Part shown: piece by piece, positions 1 through 9,091 of the stretch
How positions within the stretch are numbered: position 1 is the stretch's first letter
How the letters are laid out: the number at the start of each line of letters is the position of its first letter
NCBI RefSeq assembly: GCF_000006445.2
Contig: NC_006044.2
Location: 310,001-374,000 of the forward strand
Source: Debaryomyces hansenii CBS767
Lineage: Eukaryota > Ascomycota > Pichiomycetes > Serinales > Debaryomycetaceae
DNA length: 64,000 bases
Direction: 5' to 3'
Notes under the pieces: model-generated
The model's database searches: none
The model's input: the letters and a program-made list of their open reading frames with translations, nothing else
What the model was told of the DNA's origin: nothing
Translations under genes and position numbers: made by a program

Positions 1-1615
1 CTTATACACCTATGCACCAACACCTGCAATGATTGTTTTCTTAACAAAAGATGGATCTTATAATCTTACCGTTAAAGGAAGGGAAAAATTAACGAATTCT
101 GATTTGGTAGATAGCTATATTAATCAGGAAAAAAAGAAGACAATTGATCCCTTAACCGAATTTAATAAATTGAAAAAAAAGGTGAAAGTTAATTCGCATC
201 AAAGTATTAATGATTATGAAATTAACCTCACTGAAGATTCCTTTATTCTTAAACATGAAGATCTTATTAACGAATACGAATCTAAGCTAAAAGACAGTGG
301 GATAACAGTTAATGAGTATCGCTATTTAGAATCCTTAAAGTATTCGGATAACGAAGTCAAAAATGGTAATCCTCCAAAGTATTTTGCAGAAGCAAGATTG
401 ATCGGTAGTTTGGTTGGGGATCATTATGATTGGAGATTTTTCAATGGTGTTATGTATGAAGCATCACAAAGAAGTTTGATATTGCACAGATTGGTTAGAT
501 CATGGTTATCGTTCAGCCGTAAGAATGGTATCAACACTTGGGTTGCACATGGATCATTATTATCGTGGTACTGGAATGGGTTTTCTTTTCCATGGGACTA
601 TGATATTGATGTGCAGGTTCCGGTTATGGATTTGCATAAATTGTCATTACAATTTAATCAAACTTTAGTTGTTGAAGATATGGAAGAGGGTTATGGAAGA
701 TACTTTTTAGATTGTGGATCTTTTATTACATTAAGAGCCAAGGGAAATGGTAATAATAACATTGATGCCAGATTTATAGATATTGATACTGGTATCTATA
801 TTGATATTACCGGACTAGCGGTGTCGAACACAAAATCGCCAGATAGATACAAGGAGTTTTATCCTGATCAGTGGGTTGAAAATGCAGAAGACTATACGGA
901 AGCAAATACTGCAATGAATGCATATAACTGTCGTAATAATCATTTTTCAACATTAGACGAATTATCACCTTTAGTAAAGACATTTGTTGAAGGTGAAATG
1001 GCTTACGTTCCAAGAAGATACAGCGACATTTTGTCTGTTGAATATCCTAAGGGATTATTAAGCAAACAATATAGTGGACATGTGTTTATACCCCAATTGC
1101 GATTATGGGTTAAGGAAGGAGATTTGTATTATTTCTTACATGACAAGGAGAAGTGGAAGTTGCATAACTACAATGAAGAGTATACTAACATCGAGTCTCA
1201 AGAAGACTTGGATAAGGAGAATGCTAGGTTCGAATTGACCGAATCCCAAAAAGCGAAATTATTAGAAGCAGCGGCAGCAAGGAAAAAATTAGGTCAAACT
1301 CTGGAAAAATCAACCAAATTGAGCGACAAGGATTTGCGAACTATTTATAATTTTAAACCTGAACAGCTTCTTGAATTACTATCCAAAGAAGAACTTTTCA
1401 CTAATTATTGTCTGACTAGAGACTTTACTTTCTTTCATCAAGAAGAAATCATGAGACTATTGTTCGGCAAGTCCACCGAGAAGTTGCTCAAATCACAGAA
1501 GGCATTCAAGCCGTTTACTACCAATTTTCTCGATTATTATATTCATAATAACGATTATAACTATGATGAACAAGTCGACAAGTATATTGCTTTGCATGCT
1601 GCATATTCATCATAA
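1..1615 (+). CDS. Mnn4-like mannosylphosphate transferase regulator (LicD family), 5' partial
   Basis: The frame is open from base 2 to the stop at 1613-1615 with no upstream stop, so the start lies outside the window and the ATG at 29 is probably internal. The protein has a LicD/fukutin-type nucleotidyltransferase core: a conserved stretch around VAHGSLLSWYWNG (nt about 547-585) followed by PWDYDIDVQVP (nt about 590-625), the acidic metal-binding motif of the family. The visible 528+ residues cover the core and a lysine/glutamate-rich C-terminal region. In yeasts the Mnn4 family controls or carries out mannosylphosphate addition to N- and O-glycans in the Golgi. Which of the several clade paralogues this is cannot be told, and the N-terminal membrane anchor would be off-window. 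Confidence 0.82.
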   Translation, partial: LYTYAPTPAMIVFLTKDGSYNLTVKGREKLTNSDLVDSYINQEKKKTIDPLTEFNKLKKKVKVNSHQSINDYEINLTEDSFILKHEDLINEYESKLKDSGITVNEYRYLESLKYSDNEVKNGNPPKYFAEARLIGSLVGDHYDWRFFNGVMYEASQRSLILHRLVRSWLSFSRKNGINTWVAHGSLLSWYWNGFSFPWDYDIDVQVPVMDLHKLSLQFNQTLVVEDMEEGYGRYFLDCGSFITLRAKGNGNNNIDARFIDIDTGIYIDITGLAVSNTKSPDRYKEFYPDQWVENAEDYTEANTAMNAYNCRNNHFSTLDELSPLVKTFVEGEMAYVPRRYSDILSVEYPKGLLSKQYSGHVFIPQLRLWVKEGDLYYFLHDKEKWKLHNYNEEYTNIESQEDLDKENARFELTESQKAKLLEAAAARKKLGQTLEKSTKLSDKDLRTIYNFKPEQLLELLSKEELFTNYCLTRDFTFFHQEEIMRLLFGKSTEKLLKSQKAFKPFTTNFLDYYIHNNDYNYDEQVDKYIALHAAYSS

Positions 1616-1814
1616 TCTGATCGGCATTAGAGGCTCAAAATGCACCGTACCCTCAATATTACGCTCAACTTTAATTCCCCCAGTTGATTACAAGCATTTT
1701 GCGGTTCATTTACACAGAAGTAGACATTTGTCTAACAAAACATTTATAATATCAAATACTAATATAATACAACTAATAAACAATAGCAAACTAAAAATAC
1801 ACTGCTCTTGAGGC

Positions 1815-2636
1815 TTATTTCATATTCTTTTCGTCCTTCACTAATTTCTTCCATTGCTCAATCTCTCTATAAGCCCTTTCGAGTTCTTGCTTCAACTTGT
1901 CGTTCGAGGCACTCAACTCCGAGACCGCCTGTTCCGTCAATAACTTCTCTAGTGTCCATTTTTCAATATTGTTGTTTTCGTTCTCCTTTAATCTCTTGAT
2001 ATACTCCACGGCCCTTTGTAAGATTTGCGCCTTGTTGGTGTCGTTGGTAGGGATTAAAGCAGCTAATTCCTTGATACCCTGGTTGATCGATTCTCTTCTT
2101 CTTCTTTCCACCTCCTTGTGGTTTTCTCTTCTCTGCTTGTGCCACTCGTCAGACCCGTGCTGCGGCTTCGACGTACTCGAAGTCTGCGGCAATGTCGTAG
2201 GCTGCAAATGCGAGAGACTGTTTTGCGGCGAGTGCGATTGATGCTGGTTGTGGTGACCGTGCTGGTGGTGCTGATGGTGTTGCTGTTGAACCTGTTGCTG
2301 CTGCACCTGCTGTTGTTGCCTGAACGCATTTTGGTACGCCAAATGCTGTTGCAACTGCTGACTGTGGTGCTGTTGTTGAGAGCTCAATGCTGCGGCCGCT
2401 GCATTGGCAGGTTCTGACGCAGCAGCTGCTGCTACAGCAGCAGCAGCAGCGGCATTGACATTGTTGTCGTTATTCCCTCCGTGACTATCTACCCTGGAGT
2501 CGTCAGGCCCGTTGTTAGTGTACGAAGATTGCTGTCCCAAAAGCTCGGAATCGATCGCAATCTCGTCCTTCTTATCGTCACCCTTCAATTTTTTGTCGGT
2601 CTGGTGGCTACCGTCTTCCGATGATCTTTTCGACAT
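1815..2636 (-). CDS. CBF1: Centromere/promoter-binding bHLH factor Cbf1
   Basis: This 273-residue protein starts at the ATG at 2636; the open frame runs a few codons further upstream but only to a TTG. The C-terminal basic helix-loop-helix (about residues 168-220) has the H-E-R E-box contact triad (H173, E177, R181) inside NHKEVERRRR. A leucine-zipper-like helix follows (about 225-270, IEKWTLEKLLTEQ). This arrangement is typical of Cbf1, which binds CACGTG and acts in sulfur-amino-acid, respiratory or ribosomal gene control and, in Saccharomyces, at centromere element CDEI. The N-terminal half is low complexity: a polyalanine run (about 61-83), then Gln/His repeats (about 86-145). It is transcribed divergently from the unknown gene at 3338 across a 701-bp spacer. 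Confidence 0.9.
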   Translation of the reverse strand: MSKRSSEDGSHQTDKKLKGDDKKDEIAIDSELLGQQSSYTNNGPDDSRVDSHGGNNDNNVNAAAAAAVAAAAASEPANAAAAALSSQQQHHSQQLQQHLAYQNAFRQQQQVQQQQVQQQHHQHHQHGHHNQHQSHSPQNSLSHLQPTTLPQTSSTSKPQHGSDEWHKQRRENHKEVERRRRESINQGIKELAALIPTNDTNKAQILQRAVEYIKRLKENENNNIEKWTLEKLLTEQAVSELSASNDKLKQELERAYREIEQWKKLVKDEKNMK

Positions 2637-3337
2637 ATCTGGCCTGTGCAATTACTTTGTTTACTACCTAGTACTAACAATAACAAGGAAGAGAAAAATA
2701 AATAAATTATCACGAGGAGCTTTCTCACATGGATTTCAGGTGATTTTTATTTAAACCAGTTGATGCCGGGTAATGTTTATTTTTCTCACGGGGCGTGCGG
2801 AGGGTGACACGACCAGCGTGACCATCGATAATTGGACACCACGACATTGCGACATTCATATATTCTGGGGTTTGTGTTACAAGACCCTGGGATTATTCAT
2901 CGCTCATATTCTGTTATATAACAATCGTACACTTATACTCTATTTCAGCAACGCATCTATTCACTACAGAAACGGGTGATTTAAGTAGATGAGAAAGATT
3001 GAAGACTAAAAATATTGCAAGTACCGTCTTTTGAAGATGTTGGTGTAGAGAGAATACGTAGTCTAATTGAAATATAAAATGATGGATTCAAGCTGTTGCA
3101 AAAAAGAAAAAAATTCATAGGGATAATCGAATTGATACACACTTAGCAACTTTCTTTTACAACACTATTATTAGCAACATTGTATTGCATACATTTGCAG
3201 TACTGACATATGGGTTCTTATATATATAATGTAGTAAAATCTCCTAATAATCGTTTGAGCGCTTTGGTATTTTGGCCCATAATATTGGAACATCATAGTT
3301 CACGCTTCAATACAGCATAAGGAAACATATCTTAGTA
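2637..3337. promoter_or_regulatory. Divergent intergenic region between CBF1 and the gene at 3338
   Basis: This 701-bp gene-free spacer must hold both promoters. A TATATATAAT run near 3220-3229 lies about 110 bp upstream of the ATG at 3338 and is a plausible TATA element. On the CBF1 side a short GC-rich patch (about 2795-2830) contains two copies of GTGAC separated by nine bases. No coding signal is visible. Confidence 0.4.
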
Positions 3338-3853
3338 ATGGATGATTATTATGAAAGTCTCTGCAAATATGACGATGAGTCCGTCAAGAAATACATGATT
3401 GAAGACTTCGACTTCACAACTTGGTATGTATATAACAAGGAATCTTCATTATGTAAATTCGCTGTTTCTATTTTTATATTCAATAATTTAATTAATGAGA
3501 AATTGATTTTAAAACATGAACCGTTTGACATATGGACGTTTCCAGCCAGCGTATGGACGTATGATGATTTAATATCAAGATTTGATTTTTTGAAATACAG
3601 CGTTGGCAAAGCCGTAATAATGCTAAAATATGATGTTATATATTTTCACAATGATTTCCTTCCCGAATGGGAGTTGTTTAGTACTGCTGCCAAATATAGT
3701 AATAAAGAAGTTTATAAGGATCAATTATGGACAGCTAAAAAGTATGGCTGCTTCTTTAAAATTCTAGATATGGATAATGAAAAGGTTCTCGGGGACTATG
3801 AAAAGGTGGAAATTAAAGAACTTCCATTTGAGGATTGTGAGGTCGATTATTAA
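3338..3853 (+). CDS. Unknown 171-residue acidic, aromatic-rich protein
   Basis: The ATG is at 3338 and a TATA-like run lies about 110 bp upstream. The product is acidic and rich in Trp, Tyr and Phe (TTWYVYN, FDIWTFPASVWTYDD, LPEWELF), with no obvious signal peptide, membrane segment or known motif. I do not recognise the family. Length, regular codon use and an own promoter-like element argue for a real gene rather than chance. It stands alone between CBF1 (divergent) and the pyruvate decarboxylase paralogue. It may be a lineage-restricted orphan or a member of a Debaryomyces-specific family. Confidence 0.6.
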   Translation: MDDYYESLCKYDDESVKKYMIEDFDFTTWYVYNKESSLCKFAVSIFIFNNLINEKLILKHEPFDIWTFPASVWTYDDLISRFDFLKYSVGKAVIMLKYDVIYFHNDFLPEWELFSTAAKYSNKEVYKDQLWTAKKYGCFFKILDMDNEKVLGDYEKVEIKELPFEDCEVDY

Positions 3854-4482
3854 ATATGATATATAAAATTATTAATATTGCTAATTTCTATTATAAAGAA
3901 AATATTGTAAACCAATCTATTGTTTTATTTTCATCTTAGTTAGACGTAGATCCTTATAATTATCTTGATCCAAAATATATATCCCTTCTATTAATCACTC
4001 TGTGTAGTCTATATGGATAATTTTGTAGTATTTCCTGCGTTCATTTGACAAATGCCGCATATCTAAATGGAAAGGCACAGGCTTAGAATTGCAAATTATT
4101 TAAAGTCCAACCAACATATGTCATTTCTGTTGCATTACACGTATTATAACTGCAAATTCCAGGCAATGCATGACAAATCGACGTAATCATATCCATGATA
4201 CCTGATTTTTTTCTCCGAAGAGAAGTTCTCAACGACTCATCAAACCTACCATTATAAACAGCTAATCAATATTCATAGACATGGAATAAATACCACCTTC
4301 ATTGAACTGAATCATATTTCTAAAATCCTATATATTCTGTTAGCGCATAAACCCAACCGTCCATGCGCTTAGACAGCCAGGGTCATTTATCGCACTAGTA
4401 AATATAATAATTATCTACTGTTTATAGTTGAAAACCGTATATTATTCATTTTCTAGTTTTTAATCCTATTCAATTGCATAAG
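3854..4482. other. Intergenic spacer upstream of the pyruvate decarboxylase gene
   Basis: This 629-bp AT-rich spacer has no coding frame of note. It presumably holds the terminator of the unknown gene and the promoter of the decarboxylase. I see no confident regulatory motif. Confidence 0.4.
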
Positions 4483-6186
4483 ATGTCCGAAGTCAGTTTG
4501 GGAAGATATATATTTGAACGACTCAGGCAGTTGCTGGTTCAGACGGTATTTGGGCTCCCTGGGGACTTTAACTTGTCACTTTTAGATAAGATTTACGAGG
4601 TAGATGGGCTTCGATGGGCAGGTAATGCCAATGAATTGAATGCAGCATATGCAGCAGATGGATATAGTAGGGTGAAAGGGCTTGCATGCTTGATTACAAC
4701 TTTCGGGGTTGGAGAGTTGAGTGCTCTTAATGGGATCGGAGGAGCTTTTGCAGAACATGTAGGATTGGTGCATATAGTTGGGGTCCCGTCGATCTCGTCA
4801 CAAGCAAAGCAGCTTCTATTGCATCACACATTGGGCAATGGAGACTTTACAGTATTTCATCGGATGTCAAACAACATTTCACAAACAACAGCATTTATAT
4901 CTGATATCAAGTCGGCACCCAAGGAAATTGACAGGTGCATACGAGAAGCCTATATTTTCCAAAGACCAGTATACATTGGATTACCAGCCAATCTAGTGGA
5001 CATCAACGTTCCGGCAGTGTTATTAAATATTCCGATAGATCTTTCGCTTCGTGAGAATGATCCTGAGGCACAGGAAGAGGTTATAGACAATATCTTGCAG
5101 TTAATCTCTGAAGCCTCTAATCCGGTAATATTGGTCGATGCATGTACTTCGAGACACAATTGTAACGGAGAAGTGGAAGCATTGGTTAATAAGACCCAGT
5201 TTCCGGTATTGACAACCCCTATGGGTAAATCTAGTTTTAACGAATCGCATCCCAGATTTGCTGGGGTGTACGTAGGCACTATGTCGCATGTGGAAGTTAA
5301 AAACCTAGTGGATGGAGCCGACTTGATTTTGGCCGTTGGAGCGTTGTTATCAGACTTCAATACAGGATCTTTCTCCTACTCTTACAAGACCAAGAATGTG
5401 ATTGAGTTTCATGCGGATTGCATCAAAATCAAACAAGGGACGTATCCTGGGGTACAAATGAAAGAAGTTCTCAATGTTTTGATTGATAAAATAGACCCAG
5501 CAGTTAAGCATTATAATCCTATTGCCATTCCCTCTCCAACTTTTTTGACCAATTCTGTCACCAACTCGGACGTGCTGTCGGCGTTACTTACCCAGGAGTG
5601 GTTATGGAGTAAGGTCAGTGCTTGGTTTAGAGAAGGTGATATAATCATTACCGAAACTGGTACATCAGCATTTGGGATTGTCCAAACGAAATTTCCTAAT
5701 AATACCATTGGTATTTCGCAGGTGCTATGGGGTTCCGTTGGGTTTACAGTGGGAGCTACATTAGGAGCAGTCATGGCCGCAGAGGAAATCGACCCCAATA
5801 AAAGAGTCATATTATTTGTGGGGGATGGGTCTCTTCAATTGACGGTGCAAGAAATTTCAACCATGGTTAAGTGGGAGACCAGACCATACTTATTCGTTCT
5901 CAATAATGATGGTTACACGATCGACAGATTAATACACGGGATGAGTGCAACATATAACGATATACAGCCGTGGAATAATCTTGCATTGCTACCTTTATTC
6001 AACGCAAAATACTACGATGCAATCCAGGTTTCCACTACTGATGAACTAGAAAAGTTGTTTTGCGATGAAGAATTTGCAATCAATTCGAAAATCAGAATGA
6101 TAGAAGTTATGCTACCAAGAATGGACGCACCAATAAATTTAATAAAGCAGATGGAATTCATATCAAAAATGAATGCAGATACCTAG
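4483..6186 (+). CDS. Pyruvate decarboxylase paralogue (ThDP enzyme) with Glu-to-Asp change at the catalytic position
   Basis: This 567-residue ThDP-dependent 2-keto acid decarboxylase is close in length to yeast Pdc1 (563). The ATG at 4483 gives the canonical MSE start; the frame opens slightly earlier at a TTG. Visible Pdc residues are Asp28 in GLPGDF, the cofactor-activating Glu51 in NANELNAAYA, the paired histidines of LLLHHTLGNGDF and the GDGS...NND ThDP/Mg motif. The cysteine corresponding to the Pdc1 allosteric Cys221 is kept (VDACTSRH) and its neighbour is Thr. The active-site glutamate of the GYTIE motif (Glu477 of Pdc1) is Asp481 here (codon GAC, 5923-5925). It could be a divergent pyruvate decarboxylase, or a related keto-acid decarboxylase for amino-acid-derived substrates. 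The protein is cytosolic. Confidence 0.93.
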   Translation: MSEVSLGRYIFERLRQLLVQTVFGLPGDFNLSLLDKIYEVDGLRWAGNANELNAAYAADGYSRVKGLACLITTFGVGELSALNGIGGAFAEHVGLVHIVGVPSISSQAKQLLLHHTLGNGDFTVFHRMSNNISQTTAFISDIKSAPKEIDRCIREAYIFQRPVYIGLPANLVDINVPAVLLNIPIDLSLRENDPEAQEEVIDNILQLISEASNPVILVDACTSRHNCNGEVEALVNKTQFPVLTTPMGKSSFNESHPRFAGVYVGTMSHVEVKNLVDGADLILAVGALLSDFNTGSFSYSYKTKNVIEFHADCIKIKQGTYPGVQMKEVLNVLIDKIDPAVKHYNPIAIPSPTFLTNSVTNSDVLSALLTQEWLWSKVSAWFREGDIIITETGTSAFGIVQTKFPNNTIGISQVLWGSVGFTVGATLGAVMAAEEIDPNKRVILFVGDGSLQLTVQEISTMVKWETRPYLFVLNNDGYTIDRLIHGMSATYNDIQPWNNLALLPLFNAKYYDAIQVSTTDELEKLFCDEEFAINSKIRMIEVMLPRMDAPINLIKQMEFISKMNADT

Positions 6187-6473
6187 CTTTAATCCGGATA
6201 CTTTATAGACTTGTATTTTATACTTCATAGTAATTGTTAAAATATGTAAACGTTTATTTTGCGTGTGACACGACGATCAACTGTGGAACATTTTTCTACT
6301 AACAAGCGTGCAATGGTTTCCTAGCTTATCTTACTAGCATTCCAGACCTATTATTTATAGACGTTATCGACCATAATATAGACGTATTGGCTTCATCCAT
6401 TACTATTGATTTAGATTTCTACAAATTTTTTGTATCTGTGTGTATTATCTAAACCATCGCTTATCAGATAAGA

Positions 6474-8564
6474 ATGATAAAATGGGGTTTATTTGGGGCG
6501 GTTAAGCCTTTCAGATCCATGGTACCATTGTCACAAACGAGATCATTGATAATTTCCAAGTCTTCACTTGTACGTTCCAAACGAGTTTCAACCATAAGGC
6601 CCCAATTGGCCCCGGTTAATCCGTACTCAAAGATCTATGGAAGAAGATTTTTTCTGTCTTCCCATAAGTTGGGAGTTAATACTAAGGAAGATTCGTCCAC
6701 CTATTTATTTGGGAGAAAGATATCCACCTCAGAACTGAAGATGCTTAAATCTTTGCTAGTGACTATATGGCCCAAAAATAAACCAAGCTTTAAGCTTCGG
6801 GTCATATTTGCATTATCATTATTGATTGCTTCGAAGTTATTGAACGTGGAAGTTCCGTTTTTCTTCAAGAAGATTATAGATGAGATGAATGTAGATTGGA
6901 ATGATCAATTAGGAACCGTGGGAACTGTAATTGGTACTTTGATTATTGCGTATGGTGGGGCAAGATTTGGAGCAGTCTTATTTGGAGAATTAAGAAATGC
7001 GGTATTTGCTTCAGTAGCCCAAACAGCCATTAAGAGAGTTGCTCATAATACATTTGTACATTTGTTGAACATGGATTTGAACTTCCATTTATCAAGACAG
7101 ACAGGTGGGTTAACTAGGGCAATTGACAGAGGTACGAAAGGTATTTCATATGTCTTGAATGCCATGGTATTTCATATTATCCCTATTTCGTTTGAAATTT
7201 CCATGGTGTGTGGAATTTTAATTTATAACTATGGATTATCCTTTGCTGCTGTTACATTGGCCACTATGTTGAGTTATTCAGTGTTTACTATAAAGACTAC
7301 CGCATGGAGAACAGGCTTCAGGAGACAAGCTAATAATGCAGACAATCAAGCTGCAACAGTTGCATTAGACTCATTGCTTAATTATGAGTCAGTTAAGTAT
7401 TTTAATAATGAGGGATTTCAAGCATCAAAATACAATACGGCTTTAACCAATTACCAGAATGCTTCAGTTAAAGTAGCTACATCTTTGGCATATTTGAATG
7501 CTGGTCAAAACTTCATTTTTACGTCGGCTTTAACGGCAATGATGTATATGGGATGCAATGGAGTTGCTACAGGATCGTTAACAGTTGGTGACTTGGTGTT
7601 AATCAACCAGTTGGTGTTTCAATTATCTGTTCCTTTGAGTTTTTTGGGCTCAGTTTACAGAGAATTAAAGCAATCTCTACTTGACATGGAAAATTTGTTC
7701 CAATTACAAAATCATGAAATAAAAATTAAAGATGCCTCAAATGCAAAACCATTATTATTAAACAGCACAGGTGTCCCAGGAGAAATTAAGTTTGAAAACG
7801 TTACTTTTGGGTACCATCCAGATAGACCAATTTTACAAAATGCATCATTCACAATTCCCGCAGGGGAAAAAATTGCCATTGTTGGACCTTCAGGAAGTGG
7901 TAAATCAACTATATTAAGATTAATTTTCAGATTTTATGATGTTGAAAGCGGTAAAATTTTTATTGATGGTCAAGATATTTCAAAGGTTACTGTCGAGTCA
8001 TTAAGAAGGTCAATAGGTATTGTTCCACAGGATACTCCTTTGTTTAACGACACTATTCTTGAGAATATCCGGTATGGAAGGTTAGATGCTACGGATAAAG
8101 AAATCCATGAAATGATCGATAAAGTACAATTGACAAAGCTAATAGAGGATTCACCAAATGGAGTTAATACTATAGTTGGTGAAAGAGGTATGATGATTTC
8201 TGGTGGTGAGAAGCAAAGATTGGCTATTGCTAGGTTACTTTTGAAAAGAGCTCCCATTACCTTATTTGATGAAGCTACCTCCGCTTTGGACACTCATACA
8301 GAACAATCATTATTGAGAACAATTAGAAAAGTTTTGACTAAGAAGGCAAATACACATATAGCTATTGCTCATAGGTTAAGAACTATTGCTGATGCTGATA
8401 AAATTATTGTTTTGAACAAGGGCCAAGTGCAAGAAGAAGGTACCCACCATAACTTGTTGCAGAATCCAAATTCATTGTATTCTCAATTATGGAATATCCA
8501 AGAGAATTTGGATATCGATGAAGAATTGAATGAATATGCAAAGGAAACTGAAGAACAGAAATAG
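6474..8564 (+). CDS. ATM1: Mitochondrial inner-membrane ABC half-transporter Atm1
   Basis: This 696-residue protein begins with a basic, Ser-rich mitochondrial presequence (about residues 1-75). A six-helix transmembrane domain follows (about 105-410), with the Atm1/ABCB7 signatures [14 protein letters not shown] and [19 protein letters not shown]. The nucleotide-binding domain has Walker [10 protein letters not shown] at 471-479, the ABC signature SGGEKQR from 576 and a Walker B ending [10 protein letters not shown]. Atm1 exports a glutathione-linked sulfur or Fe-S intermediate from the matrix, needed for cytosolic Fe-S proteins and iron sensing. Full length and intact. Codon 88 is CTG (6735-6737), which would be Ser under CUG-clade decoding. 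Confidence 0.96.
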   Translation: MIKWGLFGAVKPFRSMVPLSQTRSLIISKSSLVRSKRVSTIRPQLAPVNPYSKIYGRRFFLSSHKLGVNTKEDSSTYLFGRKISTSELKMLKSLLVTIWPKNKPSFKLRVIFALSLLIASKLLNVEVPFFFKKIIDEMNVDWNDQLGTVGTVIGTLIIAYGGARFGAVLFGELRNAVFASVAQTAIKRVAHNTFVHLLNMDLNFHLSRQTGGLTRAIDRGTKGISYVLNAMVFHIIPISFEISMVCGILIYNYGLSFAAVTLATMLSYSVFTIKTTAWRTGFRRQANNADNQAATVALDSLLNYESVKYFNNEGFQASKYNTALTNYQNASVKVATSLAYLNAGQNFIFTSALTAMMYMGCNGVATGSLTVGDLVLINQLVFQLSVPLSFLGSVYRELKQSLLDMENLFQLQNHEIKIKDASNAKPLLLNSTGVPGEIKFENVTFGYHPDRPILQNASFTIPAGEKIAIVGPSGSGKSTILRLIFRFYDVESGKIFIDGQDISKVTVESLRRSIGIVPQDTPLFNDTILENIRYGRLDATDKEIHEMIDKVQLTKLIEDSPNGVNTIVGERGMMISGGEKQRLAIARLLLKRAPITLFDEATSALDTHTEQSLLRTIRKVLTKKANTHIAIAHRLRTIADADKIIVLNKGQVQEEGTHHNLLQNPNSLYSQLWNIQENLDIDEELNEYAKETEEQK

Positions 8565-8697
8565 AAGGCAGAAAAGGAAAAGAGTAAATAACTGTATAGA
8601 TGTGAATAGAAGCTCGTAAATATTTTCGCGATCGAAAGTAGTTTTTAATTTACTGAAAAATATGACTCAATCAACCTGATTCATCTCTGTGGATAAT

Positions 8698-9011
8698 ATG
8701 TGCAAGCCAATAGACTGCTCTAGCTGCAGTAAGTATTCAATCAATTCGTCTGTCAGGTATCAGAGAATCTCCTTTTAATAGTTAACTTCAGAGAGTTTTA
8801 TTTACTAACAGAAACTTCAGCTGGAAAGACATGGATTGGTTGTGGATTGCACATCCCATATGCCATGAGCTTAGTTCCAAAGGACCTGTGGTGTACTTGT
8901 ATCTCGGAATCAGGTGTTGAAAGTGAATATCCTCCCAAGTTTGGTGATGGAGTCGCATCTGAGGAAAATGAATTATCGGTCAAGATTCATCCTAGAGAAT
9001 CATTAGCCTAA
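8698..9011 (+). CDS. Small Cys-rich conserved protein, two exons
   Basis: Exons 8698-8728 and 8812-9011 join to a 76-residue frame. The intron (8729-8811, 83 bp) has donor GTAAGT and the branch point TACTAAC (8803-8809) directly followed by the AG acceptor, a spacing seen in some hemiascomycetes. The predicted product begins MCKPIDCSSC and has C2, C7, C10, C21, C38 and C40, with a TWIGCGLHIP block. This resembles a short eukaryotic family of unknown function with the pattern MCK-C-x2-C-TWxGCGxHI-WCxC, probably metal binding. That family match is from memory. Codon 36 is CTG, in front of WCTC. It lies between ATM1 (same strand) and the convergent TMA108. Confidence 0.75.
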
Positions 9012-9091
9012 GTAATTTTAGTAATATACATGAACATTCACCATTTTATATCTATTAATTAATTTATAAAAATTACTTGTATTTACAGGAG

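Noticed and set aside
1897..2417. Frames overlapping CBF1, including Leu-rich ones
   Set aside because: Antisense or shifted readings of the Gln/Ala/His repeats and the bHLH; no independent support.
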